Positions 54,692 to 62,218 of a DNA stretch of 64,000 nt are shown here, one piece after another. Below the pieces are notes generated by a model. It was not told the origin of the DNA, ran no database searches, and was given only the letters and a program-made list of their open reading frames with translations. This DNA comes from Geodermatophilus ruber (GTDB taxonomy: Bacteria > Actinomycetota > Actinomycetes > Mycobacteriales > Geodermatophilaceae). Where the stretch lies: contig NZ_FOSW01000008.1 in the NCBI RefSeq assembly GCF_900114385.1, positions 1-64,000 of the forward strand. Reading direction: 5' to 3'. The position numbers and the translations under genes are program-made. How positions within the stretch are numbered: the stretch's first letter is position 1; every line of letters starts with the position of its first letter.

Positions 54692-55528
54692 TTACCCGTA
54701 CGACCCGACGAGCGCCGTGGTGATCAGCGCCCAGCCGTCGACGACGACGAACAGCAGCAGCTTGAACGGCAGCGACACGATGACCGGCGGCACCATCATC
54801 ATGCCCATCGCCATCAGCGCGGCGCTGACCAGCATGTCCAGCACCAGGAACGGGATGAACACGACCAGCCCGATGATGAAGGCGCTCTTGAGCTCGGAGA
54901 GCACGAACGCCGGCACGAGGGTGGTCATGCTGACGTCCTCGCGGTCGGCCGGCGCCTCCTCCCCGGACAGGCCCACCATCAGCTTCAGCTCGTCCTCGCG
55001 GGTGTGGTCGAGCAGGAACTCCTTCAGCGGCACGACGCCGGTGTCGTAGGCCTGCGTCACCGTCATCTGCCCGTCGAGGTAGGGCTGCACCGCCACCTCG
55101 TTGATGTCGGCGAACACCGGGCCCATGACGAACAGCGTCAGGAACAGGGCCAGCCCGGTGAGCACCGAGTTCGGCGGCGACTGCGCCATGCCCAGCGCGT
55201 TGCGGGTCAGCGACAGCACCACGATGATCTTGGTGAACGAGGTGGTCAGGAGCAGCACCGCGGGCGCCACGGACAGCACGGTGATCGCCAGGATCAGCGT
55301 GATCGAGGTGCTCGGGCTGCCGCCGCCGATGGAGATGTCCACGCCGCCGTCGACGCCCGGCACCACCGGAGCGGTGGGAACCGTCGGCGGGGTCGGCGCG
55401 GTGGGCGCGGCCGACGCCGGGTCGGCCAGCAGCGTGAGCACCGCCCCGAGGAGCGCTGCGAGCAGCAGGACCAGACCCACGCGCCGGGCGACCGGGACGC
55501 CCCGGGCGGGTGCGGGGGAGGAGGTCAT
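54692..55528 (-). CDS. fliP: Flagellar export protein FliP
   Basis: 278 residues from ATG 55528, which overlaps the fliO stop by ATGA; the longer open frame upstream is discarded. It carries an N-terminal cleavable signal (VARRVGLVLLLAALLGAVLTLLADPASAAP) and a Pro-rich stretch, then FliP blocks: ITLILAITVLSVAPAVLLLTTSFTKIIVVLSLTRNALGMAQSPPNSVLTGLALFLTLFVMGPVF, and TLVPAFVLSELKSAFIIGLVVFIPFLVLDMLVSAALMAMGMMMVPP. The long signal plus linker is seen in actinobacterial FliP. Forms the export pore with FliQ and FliR. Confidence 0.96.
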   Translation of the reverse strand: MTSSPAPARGVPVARRVGLVLLLAALLGAVLTLLADPASAAPTAPTPPTVPTAPVVPGVDGGVDISIGGGSPSTSITLILAITVLSVAPAVLLLTTSFTKIIVVLSLTRNALGMAQSPPNSVLTGLALFLTLFVMGPVFADINEVAVQPYLDGQMTVTQAYDTGVVPLKEFLLDHTREDELKLMVGLSGEEAPADREDVSMTTLVPAFVLSELKSAFIIGLVVFIPFLVLDMLVSAALMAMGMMMVPPVIVSLPFKLLLFVVVDGWALITTALVGSYG

Positions 55529-55920
55529 CAGCGGCGGACCGTCCGCTCCCGCAGCTGGGCCACGATCGCCGACCAGCCGCGGCGGTCGAACACCGATCCG
55601 GCGAGCGCGCCCGTGGAGGACGCTGCGGGGACCGGCCGCGCGACGGCCGTCCGGCGCTCCTCCAGGGCCTCCTCGACGGCCTCGCCGTCCACCTCGGCCA
55701 GCAGGGTGACCTGCTCCTCGGTCGCGCCCACGACCAGGACGCGCCCGGCGATGCGGACGACGTTCACCGAGCTGGCCCGCCCCATGCGCTGCCGGGCGAC
55801 GACCTCGATGAGGCCGTTTCCCTGCCCGAGCCCGCGCTTCTTCGCCACCCGGGCGGCGAACCACAGGACCGCCGCGATGAAGGCCAGCGAGAGGACCAGC
55901 CGGATGATCATCCAGGTCAT
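55528..55920 (-). CDS. fliO: FliO-like protein
   Basis: 130 residues. One N-terminal membrane helix (MIIRLVLSLAFIAAVLWFAARVAKK) followed by the small beta-rich FliO domain (LIEVVARQRMGRASSVNVVRIAGRVLVVGATEEQVTLLAEVD). FliO helps FliP assemble. It overlaps fliN at its start and fliP at its end. Sequence conservation in FliO is weak, so identity rests partly on position. Confidence 0.88.
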   Translation of the reverse strand: MTWMIIRLVLSLAFIAAVLWFAARVAKKRGLGQGNGLIEVVARQRMGRASSVNVVRIAGRVLVVGATEEQVTLLAEVDGEAVEEALEERRTAVARPVPAASSTGALAGSVFDRRGWSAIVAQLRERTVRR

Positions 55921-56663
55921 GGCCGGGGCTGCCCGATCTCGTTGGCCGGGTCGCTGACGATCTCGCTGATCCGCAGCCCGAAGTCCTCGTCGACGACGAC
56001 GACCTCGCCGCGGGCGATGAGGGTGCCGTTGACCAGCAGGTCGGCCGGGGCGCTGGCCGCGCGGTCGAGCTCGATGACCTCGCCCGGGTGCAGCGAGAGC
56101 AGCTCGCCGACGGTCATGCGGGTGCGGCCGATCTCGACGGTGACCTCCATGGCGACGTGCCGCAGCAGGTCGAGGCTGCCGCGCTGGGTGCGCGCCTGGG
56201 GGAGGGTGACCTGCAGCGCGAACGTCGCCTCGACCTCGCCGCCGGGGGACAGCAGCGGGACGGCGACGAACATGCCCTTGTCCCGCAGGCCGTCCAGCGC
56301 GGTCACCGGGTCCTCGGTGCGCTCGGAGTCCACGCGCACCCGGCCGAGGGTGCCCGCGGCCGCCTCGAGCGCGGGCCGCAGCGCGGTGGCGACGTCCATC
56401 CGGCCGACGGGGGAGTTGCTCAGCGCGTCGACGATCTCGGAGGAGACCACGAGGACGACGTCCCCGGTGACCTCGCCGGAGAGCCGGGCGATCACGGCGC
56501 CGGCCGCCGCGGGCGGGACCGGGACGGCGTCGGGGTCGCTGACCGGGGCGCCGGGCACCAGCTCGACCGCGGCCGGGACCAGCGAGGCCGCGGCCCGCGC
56601 GGCGGACGCCACGACGGTGATCACGGTCTCGGAGGCCTGCGTGTGCTCCAGGGAGGCGGTCAT
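55917..56663 (-). CDS. fliN: Flagellar switch protein FliN with a large N-terminal CheC-like region
   Basis: 248 residues, against about 80-140 for plain FliN. The C-terminal 75 residues are the SpoA/FliN domain: LLRHVAMEVTVEIGRTRMTVGELLSLHPGEVIELDRAASAPADLLVNGTLIARGEVVVVDEDFGLRISEI. Residues about 40-165 have a CheC-like layout (VIARLSGEVTGDVVLVVSSEIVDALSNSP, MDVATALRPALEAAAGTLG, MFVAVPLLSPGGEVEATFALQVTLPQ), as in FliY. The D/S-xxx-E-xx-N phosphatase signature is not visible, so CheY-P dephosphorylation is unlikely. Overlaps fliO by ATGA and fliM by four bases. Confidence 0.92.
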   Translation of the reverse strand: MTASLEHTQASETVITVVASAARAAASLVPAAVELVPGAPVSDPDAVPVPPAAAGAVIARLSGEVTGDVVLVVSSEIVDALSNSPVGRMDVATALRPALEAAAGTLGRVRVDSERTEDPVTALDGLRDKGMFVAVPLLSPGGEVEATFALQVTLPQARTQRGSLDLLRHVAMEVTVEIGRTRMTVGELLSLHPGEVIELDRAASAPADLLVNGTLIARGEVVVVDEDFGLRISEIVSDPANEIGQPRP

Positions 56664-57625
56664 GCGGTGTCCTTCTGGGCGGCGTACGGGGTGGGCACGA
56701 TGGCGGCGGCGAGCCGGCGTCGGTGGTTGCTGGCGATCGCGTAGGCGAACGTGACGTCGTTGGTGGTGACCTCGAGCGGCGCGTCCGAGGGGTGGCGCAG
56801 CAGCAGGACGTCACCGACGGCCAGGGAGAGCAGGTCCTCGGAGGAGACCTCGAGCGGGGTGAACCGCACGCCGACCTCGACCGGGACGAGGTTGAGCCGC
56901 TCGGCCAGCGCCTCGGCGGCGTGCCGGCGCTTGGCCTGGGCCGACTCCGACAGCTGGGGGGAGGCCGCGTTGTTCAGCGCGGCGGCGAACGAGGAGAACG
57001 GGAGCACCAGCGTGGCCTCGCCGCTGCGGCTGCCCACCGCCATGGTGAACGTGGCCACCATGACGGTGTCCGAGCCCGCGGCGGCCTGGGCCAGCTGGGG
57101 GTTGTACTCCAGGCCGTCGAGCTCGGGCTGCAGCTGCACGATGTGCGCGAACGAGGCGGTGAACTCCTGCAGCAGGCGGCCCAGCAGGTGGTTGGTGATG
57201 GTCGTCTCCATCACCGTCAGCGGCCGCTCGGGCTGCTCGGCGGCGCCGGAGCCGCCGAGCATGTGGTCGACGGTGGCCATGGCGATGTCGAGCGGGTAGG
57301 CCAGCAATCCCTTGCCGGCCAGCGGCTCGATGGTGAACGTGACCATGAAGAACGTGTCCGGCAGCGTGGCGAGGTAGTCGTCGTACGAGTGCTGCTCGAT
57401 GCCGACGAGCTCCAGTCGCGCCCCGGCGCGGAGCATGGAGGTGAGGACGGTCGTCGCCTGGCGGGCGAAGGCCTCCTGGGCGATCTGCAGGACCCGGACG
57501 TGCTCGCGGGAGAGCTTGGTGGGCCGCCGGAAGTCGTAGGTGCGGGGCTCGCCGCGTCGTCTGCGCGTGCCCGGGGCTGAGGACTGCGGGCCCGCAGGCG
57601 CGGGTCCGTGCTCGGGGCGGGTCAC
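56660..57625 (-). CDS. fliM: Flagellar motor switch protein FliM
   Basis: 321 residues. Middle domain and SpoA end are clear: KLSREHVRVLQIAQEAFARQATTVLTSMLRAGARLELVGIEQHSYDDYLATLPDTFFMVTFTIEPLAGKGLLAYPLDIAMATVDHMLGG, RPLTVMETTITNHLLGRLLQEFTASFAHIVQLQPEL, VATFTMAVGSRSGEATLVLPFSSF and VEVGVRFTPLEVSSEDLLSLAVGDVLLLRHPSDAPLEVTTND. The usual N-terminal CheY-P-binding peptide (LSQxEIDALL) is missing: the first 40 residues are TRPEHGPAPAGPQSSAPGTRRRRGEP. About 95 bp separate it from fliL. Confidence 0.94.
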   Translation of the reverse strand: MTRPEHGPAPAGPQSSAPGTRRRRGEPRTYDFRRPTKLSREHVRVLQIAQEAFARQATTVLTSMLRAGARLELVGIEQHSYDDYLATLPDTFFMVTFTIEPLAGKGLLAYPLDIAMATVDHMLGGSGAAEQPERPLTVMETTITNHLLGRLLQEFTASFAHIVQLQPELDGLEYNPQLAQAAAGSDTVMVATFTMAVGSRSGEATLVLPFSSFAAALNNAASPQLSESAQAKRRHAAEALAERLNLVPVEVGVRFTPLEVSSEDLLSLAVGDVLLLRHPSDAPLEVTTNDVTFAYAIASNHRRRLAAAIVPTPYAAQKDTA

Positions 57626-57720
57626 CCTGTCCTCATCGGCTGGGAACGACGCCGCCCTGACCGGCGGCGAGGGGCGCTGCCGATCAGGGCGGACGGGTGT
57701 GACGAGTGGTGCCTGCGGGG

Positions 57721-58188
57721 CTACTGGGTGACGTACTCCGTGAAGTAGATCTCCATGACCATCGTCTCGCCGTGATCCGTGTACGCCTCGATGATCTTCT
57801 GCTCCAGGGCGGCCTTGAGCGCGTCCCGGGCACCGGTCACGTCGGCCGGCTGCGCCTGCGAGAACGTGGAGATGACCAGGTCGAGGGCCTTGGAGCCGTC
57901 GACCCCGCCACCGCCGTGGCCCCCGCCGGCGGCCGCCTCGGTGAGCTGCAGGGCGATGCCCACCTTGAGGTAGCCACCACCGGCCAGGTTCACCGCAACC
58001 GGCTCGAGCGGGACCACCTCGCCGGCCACCGGCTCCTCGGCCGCGGCCTCGGCGGAGTCACCGGAGAACAGGAAGAAGTAGGCCGCACCGGCCACGGCGA
58101 CCAGCGCCACGGCGACGATGATCAGCAGCTTCTTGCTGCCGCCCTTCGCCTCATCGCCGTCCTCGGGGGTGTCGGTCTTCTTGCTCAT
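57721..58188 (-). CDS. fliL: Flagellar basal-body-associated protein FliL
   Basis: 155 residues from ATG 58188, overlapping the motB stop. One N-terminal membrane helix (KKLLIIVAVALVAVAGAAYFFLF), an acidic linker, then the periplasmic-type domain EVVPLEPVAVNLAGGGYLKVGIALQLTE ... VISTFSQAQPADVTGARDALKAALEQKIIEAY ... VMEIYFTEYVTQ, matching FliL. A Gly/His-rich insert (AAAGGGHGGGGVDG) breaks the domain, common in actinobacteria. FliL rings the stator to raise torque. Confidence 0.94.
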   Translation of the reverse strand: MSKKTDTPEDGDEAKGGSKKLLIIVAVALVAVAGAAYFFLFSGDSAEAAAEEPVAGEVVPLEPVAVNLAGGGYLKVGIALQLTEAAAGGGHGGGGVDGSKALDLVISTFSQAQPADVTGARDALKAALEQKIIEAYTDHGETMVMEIYFTEYVTQ

Positions 58189-59090
58189 GGGGTGCCTTCC
58201 TGGGGAGTGCCGGCGTCCAGGCCGGGCAGCAATGCGTTGGCCTCCGCGGAGGCGGTGGACAGGACGACGACGTCGACGCGGCGGTTGACGGAGAGCGAGC
58301 CGGGGTCCGACGGCGGGACCAGCGGCCGGGTGTCGGAGTAGCCGTTGGCCACCATCCGGCCGCTGGGGATCCCGGTGCCGGCGAAGTAGCGGACGACGGT
58401 GGTCGCCCGGTAGGCCGACAGCTCCCAGTTCGACGGCCACGGACCGCCGGCCGTGACCGGCAGGTGGTTGGCGTGGCCCTCGACGCCGAGGGCGTGGGGC
58501 AGGTCGCGCAGCGTCGGCGCGACGGCGTCGAGGATCTGCCGGCCCTCCGGGCGCAGCACGGCCTCCTCGGCGTCGAAGAGCACCTGGTCGGCGACGATGT
58601 GCACCACCAGGCCGCGCTCGTCGATCTCGAACCGGGCCGCGCCGGCGTACCCGGCCTCCTCGAGCGCCGCCGCGATCCGGTCGCGGGCGGCGGCGAGCTC
58701 GTCGTAGGCGGCCTGCGCCTCGGCGGCGACCCGCTCGGCGCGCTCGGCGGCGGCCTGCGCGGCCGCCTGATCGACCTGCGCCTGGGAGACGGTGGGGTCC
58801 GGTGGGATGGCGGAGGCGATGTCGATGGTGCCCGGCAGGCCGTCGAGCACCGCGCCGTCGGGGGTGGGCGAGGGCTGCACCGCGATGGGCCCGCCGAAGG
58901 CGTCTGCCATGCCCTTGGCCAGGGCGGCGAACTTCTGCTCGTCCACCTTGCTCATCGCGAAGAGCACCACGAACAGCACGAACAGCAGCGTCATCATGTC
59001 GAAGCCGGACACCAGCCACCGTTCGTGGTTCTCGTGCTCCTCGTGCTCCTCGTGCTTCTTGCCGCGGCGGCGGCCGTGACCGGTGCTCAC
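58185..59090 (-). CDS. motB: Flagellar stator protein MotB
   Basis: 301 residues. After a charged, Glu/His-rich N-terminus (KKHEEHEEHENHERW) comes the single membrane helix LVSGFDMMTLLFVLFVVLFAMSKVDEQKF with the proton-conducting Asp in GFDMMTLL. A periplasmic coiled coil (AAAQAAAERAERVAAEAQAAYDELAAARDRIAAALEEAG) precedes the peptidoglycan-binding OmpA domain (QILDAVAPTLRDLPHALGVEGHAN, WELSAYRATTVVRYFAGTGIPSGRMVANGYSDTRPL, NRRVDVVVL). Downstream of motA by four bases. Confidence 0.96.
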   Translation of the reverse strand: MSTGHGRRRGKKHEEHEEHENHERWLVSGFDMMTLLFVLFVVLFAMSKVDEQKFAALAKGMADAFGGPIAVQPSPTPDGAVLDGLPGTIDIASAIPPDPTVSQAQVDQAAAQAAAERAERVAAEAQAAYDELAAARDRIAAALEEAGYAGAARFEIDERGLVVHIVADQVLFDAEEAVLRPEGRQILDAVAPTLRDLPHALGVEGHANHLPVTAGGPWPSNWELSAYRATTVVRYFAGTGIPSGRMVANGYSDTRPLVPPSDPGSLSVNRRVDVVVLSTASAEANALLPGLDAGTPQEGTP

Positions 59091-59094
59091 CCGG

Positions 59095-59865
59095 TCACGC
59101 CGCTTCCTTCTTCTGCGACCCCGGCGGGACCAGCGAGGTCAGCTTCAGCCGGACGGCGCGCGGGCTGGTGCCCGCCTGGATCTCGGTGATCCCCTCGACG
59201 AGCAACTCCATCTGGGCGGCTTGCAGCTCGCTGACCCGGAGGATCTTGGCGCCCATCGGCAGGAACCAGAAGTTGGCCGCCATGACGCCCCACAGCGTGG
59301 CGATGAATGCCGCGGAGACCATCGGGCCGAGCAGCTCCGGCTCGTTGAGGTTGCCCATGACGTTCATCAGGCCGACGATGCAGCCCAGGATGCCGATGGT
59401 CGGCGCGTAGCCGCCCATCGCGTTGAAGAACTTGGCGGCGACCTTGTCCTCGGCCTTCTTGGCCGCGATCTCGCTCTCGAGGACGGCGCGCAGCTCCTCC
59501 GGGTCGGTGCCGTCGATGCCCATCTGCAGTCCGCGGCGGAGGAACGGGTCGTCGATGTTCTTGACCTGCGCCTCGAGCGCGAGCAGGCCCTCCTTGCGGG
59601 CCTTCTCCGCGAGGCTCACCAGGGTCTGGATCTGCTCGGTGGGCGGCGGCACCTTGGCCGGCAGCACGGCCATCTTGAACCAGCTGCCGACCTTCTTCAG
59701 GTCGTCCAACGTCTGGCTGGCCGCCGCCGCACCGAAGGTGGCGATGACGACCAGGACGATCGCCGGAAGGAAGATCAGCGCTGACGGGGAGACGCCCTCG
59801 AGGGTCATGAAGACGAACAGGGCGACGACGGAGATCGCGAAGCCGATCAGGGTGGCCGGATCCAT
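59095..59865 (-). CDS. motA: Flagellar stator protein MotA
   Basis: 256 residues. Four membrane helices; conserved MotA blocks DPATLIGFAISVVALFVFMTLEGVSP, KVPPPTEQIQTLVSLAEKARKEGLLALEAQVKNIDDPFLRRGLQMGIDGTDPEELRAVLE (cytosolic loop with charged residues contacting FliG), and FFNAMGGYAPTIGILGCIVGLMNVMGNLNEPELLGPMVSAAFIATLWGVMAANFWFLPMGAKI (Pro residues of helices 3/4). Proton type is likely, since MotB carries no Na+-type features that I can see. Starts three bases after the flbD stop. Confidence 0.96.
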   Translation of the reverse strand: MDPATLIGFAISVVALFVFMTLEGVSPSALIFLPAIVLVVIATFGAAAASQTLDDLKKVGSWFKMAVLPAKVPPPTEQIQTLVSLAEKARKEGLLALEAQVKNIDDPFLRRGLQMGIDGTDPEELRAVLESEIAAKKAEDKVAAKFFNAMGGYAPTIGILGCIVGLMNVMGNLNEPELLGPMVSAAFIATLWGVMAANFWFLPMGAKILRVSELQAAQMELLVEGITEIQAGTSPRAVRLKLTSLVPPGSQKKEAA

Positions 59866-59868
59866 GGG

Positions 59869-60153
59869 TCAGCGCTCCTCGCGGGCCGGGAAGGGGACCA
59901 CCGAGGCGCGGGCGTCGTCGCCCGGCGGGGTGACGGTGGAGCGGTAGGTGCCGCGGTCCATCTCGTAGGCGGTGGCGAGGATCGACGCGCGGTACTCACG
60001 GATCTCGACGAGCACCTCGTCCACGCTCTCGGTCACCACGTACTTGGTGCCGTCGACCAGGAAGACGACGGTGTCGGGGTGGCCCTCGACCCGTTCGATC
60101 AGGTCGGGGTTGAGCGCGAACCGCTCTCCGTTCAGGCGCGTCACACGGATCAC
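59869..60153 (-). CDS. flbD: FlbD-family flagellar protein
   Basis: 94 residues. MIRVTRLNGERFALNPDLIERVEGHPDTVVFLVDGTKYVVTESVDEVLVEIREYRASIL is a textbook FlbD/SwrD sequence. SwrD-like proteins in Bacillus raise stator torque and are encoded next to motA/fliL, as here. A 35-residue C-terminal tail (YEMDRGTYRSTVTPPGDDARA) is additional. First gene of the flbD-motA-motB-fliL segment; 277 bp and two hairpins separate it from flgE. Confidence 0.9.
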   Translation of the reverse strand: MIRVTRLNGERFALNPDLIERVEGHPDTVVFLVDGTKYVVTESVDEVLVEIREYRASILATAYEMDRGTYRSTVTPPGDDARASVVPFPAREER

Positions 60154-60309
60154 GGGGAGGTCCTCTTGATCGGTCGGGGTGGGGAAGGCGGGCCGCTCGC
60201 GGCGACGTCACCGGCTGTAGTTCTCATCGGCGTGGCGCGGGCGCGGCTTGAGCCGAACGGGTGGCCTCCCCCCTCGGGGTGACCTGCACGAACGGGCGTG
60301 GGAAAGCGC

Positions 60310-60345
60310 GGCGGCCCGGCCCCTCGGAGGAGGAGCCGGGCCGCG
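60310..60345 (-). terminator. First of two hairpins between flgE and flbD
   Basis: 11-bp perfect stem (60310-60320 with 60335-60345) around a 14-base loop. Read on the minus strand, it follows the flgE stop by about 85 bases and precedes flbD. Confidence 0.6.
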
Positions 60346-60346
60346 T

Positions 60347-60374
60347 GGCCTCTCTCAGGCCCCTGAGGGAGGCC
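60347..60374 (-). terminator. Second hairpin between flgE and flbD
   Basis: 13-bp stem GGCCTCTCTCAGG / CCTGAGGGAGGCC with one G-T pair and a tight loop. Placed 57 bases after the flgE stop; with the neighbouring hairpin it should end or attenuate the hook transcript. Confidence 0.65.
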
Positions 60375-60430
60375 CTCCTGCAGGGTCCCGCCGCGAGCCT
60401 GCGAGCGGTGCGGGGCAGGAGGGTCCTTGC

Positions 60431-61723
60431 TCAGCGCTTGAGGTTGACCAGGTCCTGCAGGATCTCGTCGGAGCTGGTGATCACGCGGCTGTTCGCCTGG
60501 AAGCCGCGCTGGGCGACGATCAGCCCGGTGAACTCCTCGGCCAGGTCGACGTTGGACATCTCCAGCGCACCGGCGGAGAGGACACCGCGGCCGGCGACGC
60601 CGGGCTGGCCGACCATCGCCAGGCCGGAGTTGTTGCCCACCCGGTAGGTGCTGCTGCCGGCCTTCTCCAGCCCGCTGGGGTTGTCGAAGGAGGCCAGGGC
60701 CAGCTGGCCGAGGGTCTTGCGCTCGCCGTTGGAGAAGATGCCGGTGACCGTGCCGTCGTTACCGAGGCTGAAGGACTGCAGCGTGCCCGCGCCGTAGCCG
60801 TTCTGCTCGGTGGCAGTCGCGGACGAAGCGCTGCCGTACTGCGTCATCCCGCTCAGGTCGACGGTCACCGGACCGGTCCAACCCGACCCTGCGGGCGGGG
60901 TGAAGGGCACGGTGCTCGCACCCGCGGTTCCCCCCACGGCGCTCAGCTTGCCGGCGCCGTCGAAGGTCACGGTGGTCGCCGGCAGGAGGGGGACGGTGGT
61001 GGGGGGCGTGCCGGGACCGGGCCGGGTGATCTGGAGGCTCCACTCGTTCGCGTTCGCCGTCTTCTCGAAGGTGTAGGTCACCGGGATCTCGTTACCAAGG
61101 TCGTCGTACATCGTGATCGACGTCTCGACCTTCGTCCCTGGGGTGCTTCCGTTGGGCGCCGTAGCTCCGGCGAAGAGGTTGCCCTCGACCTTGCCGCCGA
61201 TGATGGGAGCGGCGCCACCGGTGCCCTTCGGCTCGGTGACCTGGCCGTAGGGGATGGTCAGGTTGCCGACCGGGCCGTTGGGGTTGACCACGCCGGTGGC
61301 GGGGTCGACGCTCCAGCCCTGCAGGAGCGCGCCGCTGTTGGTGGCCAGGTTGCCCGCGGCGTCGAAGCTGAACGAGCCGGAGCGGGTGTAGAGCTGCTGG
61401 CCGCCGGACTCGACGACGAAGAAGCCGTCGCCCTCGATCATGAAGTCGGTGGAGCGGCCGGTGTTCTGCGTGGCGCCCTGGGTCCAGTTGGTGGTGATGC
61501 CGGCGAGCTTGACGCCGAGACCCACCTGAGCGGGGTTGGTGCCACCGCGCTCCGCGGCGGGGGCCCCGCCGGTGCGCAGGACCTGCGACAGGGTGTCCTC
61601 GAAGACGGTCTGCTGCGACTTGTATCCGACGGTGTTGACGTTGGCGATGTTGTTGCCGGTGACGTCCATCTTCGTCTGGTGGGCACGAAGCCCAGAGATG
61701 GCCGAGAACATGGAACGAAGCAT
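60431..61723 (-). CDS. flgE: Flagellar hook protein FlgE
   Basis: 430 residues. N-terminal rod/hook signature MLRSMFSAISGLRAHQTKMDVTGNNIANVNTVGYKSQQTVFEDTLSQ and C-terminal SNVDLAEEFTGLIVAQRGFQANSRVITSSDEILQDLVNLKR, which form the coiled-coil D0 domain. Between them lie the D1/D2 domains (MIEGDGFFVVESGGQQLYTRSGSFSFDAAGNLATNSGALLQGW, TSITMYDDLGNEIPVTYTFEKTANANEWSLQI). Length is typical. 47 bp after flgD. Confidence 0.96.
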   Translation of the reverse strand: MLRSMFSAISGLRAHQTKMDVTGNNIANVNTVGYKSQQTVFEDTLSQVLRTGGAPAAERGGTNPAQVGLGVKLAGITTNWTQGATQNTGRSTDFMIEGDGFFVVESGGQQLYTRSGSFSFDAAGNLATNSGALLQGWSVDPATGVVNPNGPVGNLTIPYGQVTEPKGTGGAAPIIGGKVEGNLFAGATAPNGSTPGTKVETSITMYDDLGNEIPVTYTFEKTANANEWSLQITRPGPGTPPTTVPLLPATTVTFDGAGKLSAVGGTAGASTVPFTPPAGSGWTGPVTVDLSGMTQYGSASSATATEQNGYGAGTLQSFSLGNDGTVTGIFSNGERKTLGQLALASFDNPSGLEKAGSSTYRVGNNSGLAMVGQPGVAGRGVLSAGALEMSNVDLAEEFTGLIVAQRGFQANSRVITSSDEILQDLVNLKR

Positions 61724-61770
61724 GGGAAGGAACTCCTCGCTGGGGGTGCCGGGCGGCGGGGGAGGTCGGG

Positions 61771-62205
61771 TCAGGCCGACTTGGGCTGGGAGATCTCGGT
61801 GATGCGGCCCATCTCGACGGCCTTCGTGCCGATCATGGCCACGGCCTCGGAGGTGCCGGTGCCGAGACGGACGGACGTGACGACGCCGGAGGCGCTCGCG
61901 CCGGTCGCGTCGGTGTAGGTGACGGTGCGGCCGACCAGGGCGCCGGCGCTGGTCGAGCGCTGCAGGGCCAGCAGCGCGGCGTTCTGCTTGGCCAGCTCCT
62001 CGAGCTTCTCCACCTGGGTGAAGGTCGCCGTCTGCGACATCATCTGGCTGCTGTCGACGGGGTTGGACGGGTCCTGGTAGCGCATCTGCGCCACCAGGAG
62101 CTTCATGAACACGTCCTTGCCCATCTGGTCAGGGCGGTCCACCGTCGCGGCGGCCGGGGTGTAGGCCGCCCCGGCACTGCTCACGCCGCTCACTGCGTCC
62201 GGCAT
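61771..62205 (-). CDS. flgD: Flagellar hook-assembly scaffold FlgD
   Basis: 144 residues from ATG 62205; the longer open frame upstream is antisense-type read-through into fliK. FlgD caps the growing hook. The conserved N-terminal part is GKDVFMKLLVAQMRYQDPSNPVDSSQMMSQTATFTQVEKLEELAKQN; then a short beta segment AGALVGRTVTYTDATGASASGVVTSVRLGTGTSEAVAMIG. The Ig-like/FlnN C-terminal domain of E. coli FlgD (about 231 residues) is absent, as in the short form found in many Gram-positives. Confidence 0.93.
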   Translation of the reverse strand: MPDAVSGVSSAGAAYTPAAATVDRPDQMGKDVFMKLLVAQMRYQDPSNPVDSSQMMSQTATFTQVEKLEELAKQNAALLALQRSTSAGALVGRTVTYTDATGASASGVVTSVRLGTGTSEAVAMIGTKAVEMGRITEISQPKSA

Positions 62206-62218
62206 CTGTCGCTCCGTC

